Assembly (NCBI GenBank): GCA_021827465.1 | Contig: JAKAVX010000039.1 | Location: forward strand, 1 to 11,598 | Direction of reading: 5' to 3' | Source of the DNA: Deltaproteobacteria bacterium | Lineage (GTDB): Bacteria > Desulfobacterota_B > Binatia > Binatales > Binataceae | DNA: 11,598 bases | Shown here: positions 1 to 6,573 of the stretch, in pieces | Layout of the letters: every line of letters begins with the position of its first letter | Position numbering within the stretch: position 1 is the stretch's first letter | Position numbers and translations under genes: made by a program | Notes under the pieces: generated by a model | The model's input: the letters and a program-made list of their open reading frames with translations, nothing else | What the model was told of the DNA's origin: nothing | The model's database searches: none

Positions 1-725
1 ATTCCGGGAACCAGCGGATTCGATTTCCGCTCGACAAAATCGCGCCGCTCCCTGACGCCGAACGCGAGCATCCAGTAAAGGGCGATGAGCAGGACGCCGA
101 ATGCGATCCCGAGCAGAAAGAACACGCGCCGCTCGGGTATCCCGGCCTTCATCATGAAGCCCGGCGCGGCCGAGGCGGCGATCGTGCCGAGGATCGTAAA
201 CGATTCGCGCACCGCGAACAGCGTGGAACGTTCGTGGTAATCGAGCGTCAGTTCCGGTCCGAGCGCGTAATGGGAAAGCCCGTAGATGGTGCTGAACAGG
301 AAATAGAGGATAAAGGTGGTGCCGAACCACAGCGCGGCGATTGCGCCCGAGAGTCCCCACGGCGGATTGAGCAGCGCGAAGAACGCGAGCGCGCACAAGG
401 GCGCTCCGACGACGATATACGGACGCCGCCGGCCCCATCGCGTCCGCGTCCGATCGGAGATCCATCCAAGGAAAGGATCGCTGAGCGCGTCGAGCGAGCG
501 CGCGGCCGCGATCGCAATCGCAAGGTAGCCGAGCGGCACCAGCACCACGTCGGCATAGAACTTCGGCATCAGGACGAAGATCGGGATGATCATCGCGGCG
601 CCGGCGAAGTTCGGCGCCCCGTAGAGCAGCCTGATCTTCCATGAGAGCTGTTCCGGGAGCGGTTTCGACGCGCTCTGGCCGAGGACCTGCGTACTGTCGC
701 TGATAAGAGTTGCCTGCGAACTCAT
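1..725 (-). CDS. GPH/MelB-family sugar:cation symporter (MFS), 3' end cut by window edge
   Basis: This gene begins at the ATG at 725-723 and runs off the left edge, so only about 241 N-terminal residues are visible (the family is usually 450-500). I translated it by hand. A polar N-terminus of about 30 residues is followed by hydrophobic helices around residues 34-52, 62-78, 103-118, 128-150, 176-192 and 200-222. Residues 79-102 carry the GPH/MelB signature: Asp79 and Asp83 in the DxxxDP arrangement that forms the Na+ site in MelB, followed by DRTRTRWGRRRP, the loop between helices 2 and 3. Family members import glycosides, pentoses, hexuronides or sulfosugars with Na+ or H+. The substrate cannot be read here. 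It shares strand with the kinase-isomerase and aldolase genes but lies 315 bases downstream of them, so it may have its own promoter. A run of G just upstream of the ATG is a weak ribosome-binding site. The family call is firm; the link to the neighbouring enzymes is inference. Confidence 0.9.
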   Translation of the reverse strand, partial: MSSQATLISDSTQVLGQSASKPLPEQLSWKIRLLYGAPNFAGAAMIIPIFVLMPKFYADVVLVPLGYLAIAIAAARSLDALSDPFLGWISDRTRTRWGRRRPYIVVGAPLCALAFFALLNPPWGLSGAIAALWFGTTFILYFLFSTIYGLSHYALGPELTLDYHERSTLFAVRESFTILGTIAASAAPGFMMKAGIPERRVFFLLGIAFGVLLIALYWMLAFGVRERRDFVERKSNPLVPG

Positions 726-1040
726 GTGCCCCCGAACCCCATTTCCGTGCCGCCGCGCGTCGCCCAACGCGTACTCGGCGATCCGAATCGACAGACAGGA
801 TACTTCCTTTTAGCAGTAGCGCGGGATGTAAGATACGCAGTATTACGCCTGCGGGAGGGAAGGGGATTGCAGCCGCGTCCGGAGTGTCGCGCAGTCCGGC
901 TGCGGGGCGCGATTTCGAAAATGGAGCTGAGTAAAGTGCGTTTGACCTGACCCCCGAGGAAAAGGGGAACCGGCTTTGTTAATTCTTTCCGCCGCTTTTG
1001 GGGATGGTTGCGCGGCCTGCGGGTCTTTCACTCCCCCGCG
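726..1040. other. Intergenic gap of 315 bases between symporter and kinase-isomerase genes
   Basis: I find no convincing gene here on either strand; the short open frames lack family resemblance and ribosome-binding sites. Around 795-850 the sequence is richer in A/T than its surroundings and contains a short palindrome at 833-843 (ATAC, GCA, GTAT). This is a plausible place for the symporter promoter or an operator, but no clear -35/-10 pair is visible on the minus strand. Just after the kinase-isomerase stop, on the minus strand, a 5-bp GCGGG/CCCGC stem with an 11-base loop (1039-1019) is not followed by a T run, so it is a poor terminator. At 936-955 lies a GACCTGACCCCC motif discussed in the findings. 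Confidence 0.5.
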
Positions 1041-2714
1041 CTACAGCACTTTCAGGCGGCCGCTCGCCATCCGCCCGACCATCCGGCGCGCCGCCTCGCC
1101 GAGCGCGCCCGCGCGATGCCATCGGCTGTACTCTTCGATAGTCAGGCCGCGCGCCGCTTCCAACGCGACGGAAACCGCCGCGAGCACGTAGACCTGCGCG
1201 AGCACGCTGATTCGCGGGGCAAGGCCCAGGACGCCGCCCTCGCGCTTGACGGGCAGATGGAGCACGAGATCGGCAATCTGCCCAAGCTCGGATTGCGGAT
1301 TTCCGGTGACGGCGATCACGTGCGCGCCGTGATCCCGTACCGCCATCGCGGCCTGGCATAACTCGCTCGTGTTGCCGCTGTTGGAGATCGCGATCACGAC
1401 GTCCTTGGGATGGACCTGGCCGAGGCTGCCGTGGAGCGTCTCGGTCGCGTGAAGAAAGGTCGCGGGCGTGCCGACGGAGCACAGCAGGCTCGCCGCGTAA
1501 CGCGCGACGTGCTCGGGCTTGCCGACGCCGGTCACGTGGACGCGGCCGCCGCGGGCAAGCGTAGCCTGCACCATGTCGACCGCGCGGGAAATCGCGCCGA
1601 TGTCGATCTCCTGCCTGAGCGCGGACATTTCTTCGATTGCGACGTCGAGGAAGCGGCCGACTTCGGTTTCGAGATCGAAGGCTCCCGCGGTCCTGCGCGC
1701 GATTTTTTTCTTCCGCGCGGGTGCGGCCGGCAGCGGACGTCCGTAAAGTTTCAGAATTTTGTCGCGAAACTCGAAGCCCGACGGGAACGCACCGAGTCGC
1801 TGCACGCATACCGCCGCGGCCGCATTGGCGAGGCGGCCGATCTCCGGCCATTTGAGGCCCCATCTGAGACCCGCCATCACGCCGCCCAGAAACGCGTCGC
1901 CCGCGCCGGTCGTGTCCACAACCTTCACCTTGAAGGCGGGGACGTGAAGCGCGGCGTCTTTGGCCGAGATGGAGCATCCGTCGGCGCCGTGGGTGATGAT
2001 TACGGCGGCGTTGCCGTAGCGGCGGCGAATCTCCTCGGCGATACGGAGCGGGTCGTCGTCGGCGTCGGCCAGCTCGCGCGCCGCGCGTTTGGCGGGCTTG
2101 AGATAGGTCGCGAGGCGAAGCGCATGGTCCAGTTCGGCGCGGGTGCCAAGCGTGCTCAGCGCGTCGGAGGGCGGAACGTCGAGGTCGAGCACGCTCGGAA
2201 TCGAGTTCTCGCGCGCGTATTTGAGAATGGCGATTACCGTCTTGAGCGGGACCTGCGAAATCTCCGTCGAAACCATCCGGGCGCGGCGGATAAACGAGCC
2301 GTGGCGGCGGCGCACTTCCGAAGGCGTCAGTTCGGCGGTCGCGCCGCGCACCATGTAGATGGCGCGGTTGCCCGCGGGGTCGACGAACACGGTCGCGTAG
2401 GAGCTGGCCGAGCCGTCGAGCGTGAGATGGCGCTGGATGCCGAGGCTTTCCATCCCTTCGCGCAGGAATTCGCCGTTGCGATCGTCGCCCATCTTGCCGA
2501 ACACGCCGGTCTCGAGCCCGAACACGCGCGCCCATCCGAGATGGTTCAGCACCACGCCGCCGACCGACGCCTGCTCCATCGCAAGGCCGGCGGGGCCATG
2601 TCCGTTGGCGTCGAGGATTATCTTTTCGTCGGCGCTGATGATCCGGGGAGTGCGGTAGAACAGGTCAACGACCATGCTTCCGCATCCGACCACGTCGAGC
2701 TTCGGTTCAGCCAT
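1041..2714 (-). CDS. Fused PfkB-family sugar kinase and KdsD-type SIS sugar-phosphate isomerase
   Basis: This 557-residue protein has two catalytic domains. Residues about 5-325 form a PfkB/ribokinase-type kinase: a Gly-rich start (GCGSMVVD, 10-17), the substrate/lid region with GG at 52-53, and the ATP/anion-hole signature DTTGAGDAFLGG at 267-278 with Asp273 as predicted catalytic base. A basic, Ala/Pro-rich linker (about 326-345) leads to a SIS domain (about 350-545) most like arabinose-5-phosphate isomerases (KdsD/KpsF/GutQ). Visible there are GVGKPEH (Lys399), FLHATE (His422), SNSGNTSE (444-451) and WHRAGALG (His533), matching positions of KdsD Lys59, His88 and His193 as I recall them. 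The CBS pair usual in KdsD is missing. Predicted role: cytosolic phosphorylation of a sugar, then aldose-ketose isomerisation of the product. The start overlaps the aldolase stop by 8 bases, implying translational coupling. Domain calls are strong; the substrate is unknown. Confidence 0.88.
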   Translation of the reverse strand: MAEPKLDVVGCGSMVVDLFYRTPRIISADEKIILDANGHGPAGLAMEQASVGGVVLNHLGWARVFGLETGVFGKMGDDRNGEFLREGMESLGIQRHLTLDGSASSYATVFVDPAGNRAIYMVRGATAELTPSEVRRRHGSFIRRARMVSTEISQVPLKTVIAILKYARENSIPSVLDLDVPPSDALSTLGTRAELDHALRLATYLKPAKRAARELADADDDPLRIAEEIRRRYGNAAVIITHGADGCSISAKDAALHVPAFKVKVVDTTGAGDAFLGGVMAGLRWGLKWPEIGRLANAAAAVCVQRLGAFPSGFEFRDKILKLYGRPLPAAPARKKKIARRTAGAFDLETEVGRFLDVAIEEMSALRQEIDIGAISRAVDMVQATLARGGRVHVTGVGKPEHVARYAASLLCSVGTPATFLHATETLHGSLGQVHPKDVVIAISNSGNTSELCQAAMAVRDHGAHVIAVTGNPQSELGQIADLVLHLPVKREGGVLGLAPRISVLAQVYVLAAVSVALEAARGLTIEEYSRWHRAGALGEAARRMVGRMASGRLKVL

Positions 2715-3843
2715 GTTGATGCGCCACGGTGCGGGCCGCTGGCAAGTCGGTTCGGCTCACGCAGCCCGGCTCAAGGCTCCCGGCACTTCGCTCCCGCAGT
2801 GCGGCGAAGCGCCGGGCGAATTCGCGCCGCTCGGTTTCATTGAGGGATGGCGTGCCGCGCTCGACCGCGTCGCTCGCGATAACGCCGAGTTCGGCGAGCG
2901 CCGCCTTAAGGCAGGCGATCGCCGGTTGATAGGGACGCGCGGCGCGGGTGAACGAGCACGCGTCGCGAAAGCCCTCGAGCACCGAGCGGTAACGCTCCAT
3001 CAGCGCGGCGTCCCGCGAGCGGCACACCTGCCAGGCGCGCTGCCATTCGCGCGGCATCGGATTGGCCGGTCCCGCGACGATTCCGTAGGGGAGAGAATGC
3101 TGCGTCAGGTAGCGGTTCCAGTAATGGCGCGCGCGTCCGGCAAGACCGACGGCGGGCGCGAACAGATCGAAGATAAGCAGCGGATTTCCGGCGTAGATTG
3201 CGAACTCGTGCGCGAGCTTGAAGTTCGACGCGGCGCGCGTGTAGTTGCCGAGCACCGACTTGTTGGCCGTCACCTTGATGCCGCGGACGTAATCGAGCTG
3301 GCTCATCCGCTTGACGTCGCGGGTATGGAGATGGAGCGCCTGGCCGGGTGCGTGGATCTCGGAGTTGTCGTAAAGGAAGACCGGAAGCGCGCGGCCCGCG
3401 CGCTCGAAGACGCCGCCAAGCTCGCGCGTTACCAAATCGACCGGGTCGTCGAGGTCGCGAATCGAGAGCGGCGCGACAACCGCGGCGTCGGCTCCAATCT
3501 CAAGCGCGAAGACGAGGTTCTCGACCGTCTCGCGCCGGGTATGGGCGGTGATCCCGAACCATACTTCGACCGGGCGCTCGCGCGTGGCGCATCGGCGGCA
3601 TTCGTCGAGCACGATGCGGCAGACTTCCCGGCGGCGCGGGTTGTCCATGCGATCCCACTCGCCGGTCGTGCCCGCGGCGAACAGGATGTCCGCGCCGGCG
3701 CCGTCCTGGACGGCGAAACGGACGAGAGCGCGCTGCTCCTCTTCGATGATGCGTCCTTCGGTGTCGAGAACCGTGATGAGCGGGATCGAGAGTCCCGGCC
3801 GGGGCGCGTAGCTTTCCAGGCTGTGTGACGGACCTGTTTCCAT
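2707..3843 (-). CDS. DapA/N-acetylneuraminate lyase superfamily class I aldolase, specificity unknown
   Basis: This 378-residue protein belongs to the Schiff-base aldolases/hydro-lyases that handle pyruvate or 2-keto-3-deoxy acids in a (beta/alpha)8 barrel. Visible motifs are the carboxylate-binding GTTGE at 58-62, Tyr158 in LYDNSE, and the Schiff-base Lys190 in RGIKVTANKS. The barrel ends with GIVAGPANPMP (254-264). It is unlikely to be dihydrodipicolinate synthase: the usual YNxPxRT segment reads YDNSEIH, losing the Pro and the Arg that binds the second substrate's carboxylate. It is also longer than the usual 290-310 residues, with a C-terminal extension of about 60 residues rich in Arg and Glu. 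I chose the ATG at 3843 over a GTG at 3858 because AAGG sits five bases before it. The gene overlaps the kinase-isomerase start, so the two probably act in one pathway. Alternatives are a KDG/KDPG-type aldolase, a KDO or sialic-acid-like lyase, or a sugar-acid dehydratase. Confidence 0.82.
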   Translation of the reverse strand: METGPSHSLESYAPRPGLSIPLITVLDTEGRIIEEEQRALVRFAVQDGAGADILFAAGTTGEWDRMDNPRRREVCRIVLDECRRCATRERPVEVWFGITAHTRRETVENLVFALEIGADAAVVAPLSIRDLDDPVDLVTRELGGVFERAGRALPVFLYDNSEIHAPGQALHLHTRDVKRMSQLDYVRGIKVTANKSVLGNYTRAASNFKLAHEFAIYAGNPLLIFDLFAPAVGLAGRARHYWNRYLTQHSLPYGIVAGPANPMPREWQRAWQVCRSRDAALMERYRSVLEGFRDACSFTRAARPYQPAIACLKAALAELGVIASDAVERGTPSLNETERREFARRFAALRERSAGSLEPGCVSRTDLPAARTVAHQHG

Positions 3844-3846
3844 CAG

Positions 3847-3852
3847 CACCTT
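3847..3852 (-). promoter_or_regulatory. Ribosome-binding site that decides the aldolase start
   Basis: Read on the minus strand, AAGGTG lies with its AAGG core five bases before the ATG at 3843-3841. The competing upstream GTG at 3858 has no comparable site. This favours the shorter, 378-residue aldolase. Confidence 0.55.
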
Positions 3853-3873
3853 GCGCACATCATCCGCGCATCA

Positions 3874-3907
3874 CCTACAGCAGTGCAATATCCTACAGTA
3901 GCGCAAT
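3874..3907. repeat. Imperfect 18-base-period tandem repeat at the lipoprotein stop codon
   Basis: Two 16-base copies (3874-3889 and 3892-3907) match at 14 of 16 positions with a period of 18 bases. On the minus strand the first copy read encodes the last residues and stop of the lipoprotein (IALL, stop). The second copy, in the same frame, again spells IALL and a stop. Both differences are silent third-codon changes (GCG/GCA and CTA/CTG). Confidence 0.75.
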
Positions 3908-4612
3908 CCCCAGGTAGGTCTTGAAAGTCCAGGTCTGACCCTCCGAAGCATAGTTTTTGACGAAGGCGCTGAGCCGCACCTGGTAGTTGCCGTCCTTGGC
4001 GCGCGCTCCGGTAGGAGGGTTGTGCGCGTACAGGTTCTTCTTGCACGCGGCGATAACCATCTTGTCGAGCTGAGCCACGCCGGAATGCTGTTCGAGAACG
4101 ATTTCCTTCAACCGGCCGTCCGCGTTCATCGTTGCAATCAGGATGACCGGCTTGGTTTCCTTGGGCAGTTGGAGGCGGTCAAACGGGTCCTCGCGTTCGC
4201 GGGTTTGCATCGCCTCGAACACCTGGTCCATCAGGCGGCCGGAGAAATCGCTGAAGTGGGCGGCCTTGAGGTTGAGCAGGCGTTCCTGGCCGGGATGCTT
4301 GTCCGAGCCGACGTAGCGAACCGAGCCCGAGGATTGAAGGCCGCCGCTTACCCCGGTCGGCTTGACGTTGCCCGCGACCGCCTTGACCGCGGCCGACGGC
4401 ATCGTCAACGCAGTGGCGCCCGCGTCCGAGGTCGTGAGCGTGTTCAGGTTGGTGATGACGTTCGGCTGGCCCGGGACCAACGGTGCCGCAGACGGCGGCG
4501 GTGGAGGCGACGGCTGAGGCGCCGGTTTCCGGAAGAAGCTGCATCCGGCAATCCCCCATGCGAGCGCGATTGCAAAAGCGGTAAGAGCGAGGCGTCCAGA
4601 TTTTCCCTTCAT
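3893..4612 (-). CDS. Proline-rich lipoprotein with a TonB/TolA C-terminal-like domain
   Basis: This predicted lipoprotein has 239 residues. The N-terminus is a lipoprotein signal peptide: basic MKGKSGR, a hydrophobic stretch, and the lipobox IAGC with Cys24 as the lipidated residue. Ser25 follows, so by the E. coli +2 rule it would be sorted to the outer membrane. Residues 28-49 are Pro-rich (a run of six Pro), and 50-118 look flexible, rich in Ala, Thr, Ser and Gly. Residues about 120-222 resemble the TonB/TolA C-terminal fold: an amphipathic helix, a strand with ILIATMNADG, the SGVAQLDKMVIAAC helix, and a closing DGNYQVRLSAF strand. The last 15 residues continue past the usual domain end. 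It begins inside the stop of the large exported protein upstream (ATGA overlap), so the two are co-translated and may work together at the envelope. The partner and exact role are unknown. The lipoprotein call is firm; the TonB-C-like call is moderate and rests on pattern, not a search. Confidence 0.75.
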   Translation of the reverse strand: MKGKSGRLALTAFAIALAWGIAGCSFFRKPAPQPSPPPPPSAAPLVPGQPNVITNLNTLTTSDAGATALTMPSAAVKAVAGNVKPTGVSGGLQSSGSVRYVGSDKHPGQERLLNLKAAHFSDFSGRLMDQVFEAMQTREREDPFDRLQLPKETKPVILIATMNADGRLKEIVLEQHSGVAQLDKMVIAACKKNLYAHNPPTGARAKDGNYQVRLSAFVKNYASEGQTWTFKTYLGIALL

Positions 4613-6246
4613 CGCATCAAGCCGGAGTCCCTGTCGAGCGCGAGAATTTTCGGTCGCGCGTTATTGTAATCCTTGAGGAACGCGTCGAACAGTTCCTCGC
4701 CGAGTCTTCTCTCGTCGGCACGCACCGCGGCGTTGTTGGCCTCGGCGATAGCGTCGCCGATTCGGGCCAGCAACTCGAGCGTCGGCGAATAGAGAAATTT
4801 CGCCCTGAAGGCGGCCTGATAGTCGAAGATTCCGTTGGGCTCGGCGCGCGAGGAAAACGACGCGTGAAATCCGCCGTCGCCCTGCGCGACGGTGCGCAGG
4901 AAATCTCCGGCGATAAAGCGCGCCATCTGATGGATCATCGGCGGCGCGATGAGCGTCGGCACCGCGTCCATCCTGCCCTCCATCCGGACTGCGTCGCCCT
5001 GGCGGGTGTAATCGCCGGTGAACGCGATGTCGTCCAGGCCGAAGTCCATCCCGAGCCGCCTGACCCGCATCGAGGTGCGGGCGTAATGCGTACCGCTTGT
5101 GATTTTGTCGATTGCGACTGGCGCTCCCACCGGACGGTACGACGCGTCGAACGGCGTCAGCATTCCGCCGCGCACCATCGCCACGAGCGATATCGTGCCG
5201 CGATCGAAGCCGGCGCGCATCCAGTAATTTCCGTGCGAATCGGTGAAGTCGCTTTCGACCGTGACCGTCGTCATCACGCGGTTGTAGAAGCGGTCGAGAT
5301 GGACGAAGGGCGCCAGCGCGCCGGAGCGTACCTTGGCCTTGAAGTTGACCAGCACGTAAGGTCCGCCGGGAGCGTCGAACTCGTCGAGGACGTTCTCAAT
5401 TTTTAAGTAATGGTTCAACTTGCCCCAGAGCGCAGGCAGGTCGCGCCTGAAACGCTCCTCTGCGGCGATATCATGATGGTTGAACTGCCCGCGCTGGGTG
5501 TCCCAGGGCGGTTTGAGATCGCCGTAGGTCTCGCGCAGGATAGCGGCGTCCGCGTCCACGATCGCGCCCGCACCGAAAGTGTTGGTTTGGATTTCGCCGC
5601 CGAGCTTGCCGATTACCGCCGAAACGTCGCCGTCCTTCATCGCTTCGGGCGAGGGCTTGAGCGTGAAATAGGCGGCCATCCTGAACGGCTGGGTGGGAGG
5701 CTCGAATTTGGACGCCGACGTATAGAGATAGTCGCGGTCGAGTGGCTGGCCTGTCACAAAGATGGCGTGCTCGGCGTCGGGTAATCGCACCCACGGCACG
5801 TTGTCGTCGGAATAGAGCGCGGCCGCGCGAATCAGGGTCGATTGGCGCGGCCGCAGCTCATCGAGGACGTGGTCCAGCGAGGCGCTCCATGCGGGATGGA
5901 AGGCTATCTTGCGCTGGAAGGCGAATTGGCGGTCCAGCAGCGCGATCGCACGCGCAGCGCGATCCGGCCCCGGCGGCGCGAGTTCCAGGATTGGCGCGAA
6001 AAGCGTGCGGCCGGACGGCGAAAAGCCGGGAGCCGGCGCTGCGGTTTGAGCCGCAATCGGAGCGGGCGGCTTTAGCGCCTGCGATTCGGCCCATGCCGGC
6101 CCGAAAAGGAGCAGAATCAGGGCCGCGGCGGCCACCGGCAAGCCTCGCGCGAGGTTCTTGAGGTGAATTGTAAGCCGTGGCTCCGGATGGTATTCTTTTG
6201 GGCAGTACGAAAAGGCCGAGCTTGTTAGATGAAACCTGGAATTCAT
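4609..6246 (-). CDS. Large exported protein of unknown function, probably the first gene of the left-hand operon
   Basis: I do not recognise this protein. From the ATG at 6246 it has 545 residues. A hydrophobic stretch at about 36-50, ending GPAWA, looks like a signal peptide with cleavage near residue 53, so the mature protein would be periplasmic or surface-located. A Pro/Ala-rich segment (about 55-80) follows. The remainder is soluble and rich in Asp, Arg and aromatics, without Cys pairs, transmembrane helices or a familiar catalytic motif. The C-terminus (about 490-545) is helical and charged. The start is uncertain: the open frame continues upstream across rpmE, no ATG, GTG or TTG with a good ribosome-binding site lies just before the signal peptide, and ATG 6246 gives an unusually long 35-residue leader and overlaps the rpmE start head to head. 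TTG at 6141 and GTG at 6135 are weaker options that lack a basic N-region. It overlaps the lipoprotein gene by four bases, suggesting a shared envelope role. Confidence 0.72.
   Translation of the reverse strand: MNSRFHLTSSAFSYCPKEYHPEPRLTIHLKNLARGLPVAAAALILLLFGPAWAESQALKPPAPIAAQTAAPAPGFSPSGRTLFAPILELAPPGPDRAARAIALLDRQFAFQRKIAFHPAWSASLDHVLDELRPRQSTLIRAAALYSDDNVPWVRLPDAEHAIFVTGQPLDRDYLYTSASKFEPPTQPFRMAAYFTLKPSPEAMKDGDVSAVIGKLGGEIQTNTFGAGAIVDADAAILRETYGDLKPPWDTQRGQFNHHDIAAEERFRRDLPALWGKLNHYLKIENVLDEFDAPGGPYVLVNFKAKVRSGALAPFVHLDRFYNRVMTTVTVESDFTDSHGNYWMRAGFDRGTISLVAMVRGGMLTPFDASYRPVGAPVAIDKITSGTHYARTSMRVRRLGMDFGLDDIAFTGDYTRQGDAVRMEGRMDAVPTLIAPPMIHQMARFIAGDFLRTVAQGDGGFHASFSSRAEPNGIFDYQAAFRAKFLYSPTLELLARIGDAIAEANNAAVRADERRLGEELFDAFLKDYNNARPKILALDRDSGLMR
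6168..6196 (+). promoter_or_regulatory. Candidate sigma-70-type promoter for rpmE
   Basis: TTGTAA at 6168-6173 and TATTCT at 6191-6196 are separated by exactly 17 bases. Each matches the sigma-70 consensus at four of six positions, and together they would start transcription about 25 bases before the rpmE ATG. An AAAGG at 6211-6215 is the only ribosome-binding candidate and is rather far (13 bases) from that ATG. The promoter overlaps the opening codons of the divergent exported-protein gene, so the two directions may interfere. Confidence 0.4.
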
Positions 6247-6438
6247 CCCGAATACCGCCGCTGCGTAGTTACCTGCGCGTGTGGGAACTCTTTCGAGACG
6301 CGGGCGACCGTGCACGAGCTGCAGGTCGAAGTATGCTCGCGGTGCCATCCGTTTTATACCGGACAACAGCGTCTGGTCGATACTGCGGGTCGCGTCGAAC
6401 GTTTCAAGCGCAAGTACAGCAAGTTCAGCCTAACTTAG
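6229..6438 (+). CDS. rpmE: 50S ribosomal protein L31, zinc-binding form
   Basis: At 69 residues this is the normal length for L31 of the large ribosomal subunit, which also contributes to the bridge between the ribosomal subunits. It starts with the typical [10 protein letters not shown] and carries all four predicted zinc ligands: Cys16 and Cys18 in CACG, and Cys36 and Cys39 in [10 protein letters not shown]. The protein ends with the family pattern [10 protein letters not shown]. It is therefore the Cys-containing (C+) paralogue, which in many bacteria is replaced by a Cys-less form under zinc starvation. It is transcribed divergently from the exported-protein gene and leads the prfA-prmC-murA block, a common arrangement. 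Confidence 0.97.
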   Translation: MKPGIHPEYRRCVVTCACGNSFETRATVHELQVEVCSRCHPFYTGQQRLVDTAGRVERFKRKYSKFSLT

Positions 6439-6573
6439 CATATGAACTCCCGCCACCTGGGACGCCAAGATGCGTCCGGGTGCGCGGGGGATTTGGTTCT
6501 TTCCGGGAGACTGGAAGCGCCGCCGCGCGCCGTCTTCCAATTTTATGCCTGCGGCCGGTTCTTCCCAGGGGAA
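6439..6573 (+). other. rpmE-prfA spacer with a small GC hairpin
   Basis: This 135-base spacer holds no recognisable gene. The prfA frame stays open back to an ATG at 6442, but the extra 44 residues have no counterpart in RF1. A 6-bp stem, GGACGC at 6460-6465 and GCGTCC at 6472-6477 with a 6-base loop, follows rpmE by about 20 bases. No T run follows, so it may be a weak attenuator or mRNA-processing element rather than a full terminator. Confidence 0.3.

Noticed and set aside
1019..1039. Hairpin after the kinase-isomerase stop as a rho-independent terminator
   Set aside because: The stem is only five base pairs with an 11-base loop and no T run follows, so it falls short of a terminator.
979..2535. 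Minus-strand open frame of 518 codons within the kinase-isomerase gene
   Set aside because: It is an alternate frame of the same strand, extremely Arg/Pro-rich and without motifs; the PfkB-SIS frame explains the region.
1410..2843. Plus-strand open frame of 477 codons opposite the kinase-isomerase gene
   Set aside because: It is a GC-rich antisense shadow: its translation is Arg/Ala/Gly-rich with no family motif, while the minus strand encodes two clear catalytic domains across the same bases.
2674..3828. Plus-strand open frame of 384 codons opposite the aldolase gene
   Set aside because: It is antisense to a protein with conserved GTTGE, Tyr and Schiff-base Lys motifs, and has no recognisable family or ribosome-binding site.
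4482..4530. Low-complexity GGC/GGA-rich tract as a simple repeat
   Set aside because: It is the codons of the proline-rich linker of the lipoprotein, not an independent repeat.
6442..6573. 44-residue N-terminal extension of RF1 from the ATG at 6442
   Set aside because: The added residues do not resemble RF1, and ATG 6574 has a purine-rich site before it and a typical RF1 N-terminus.
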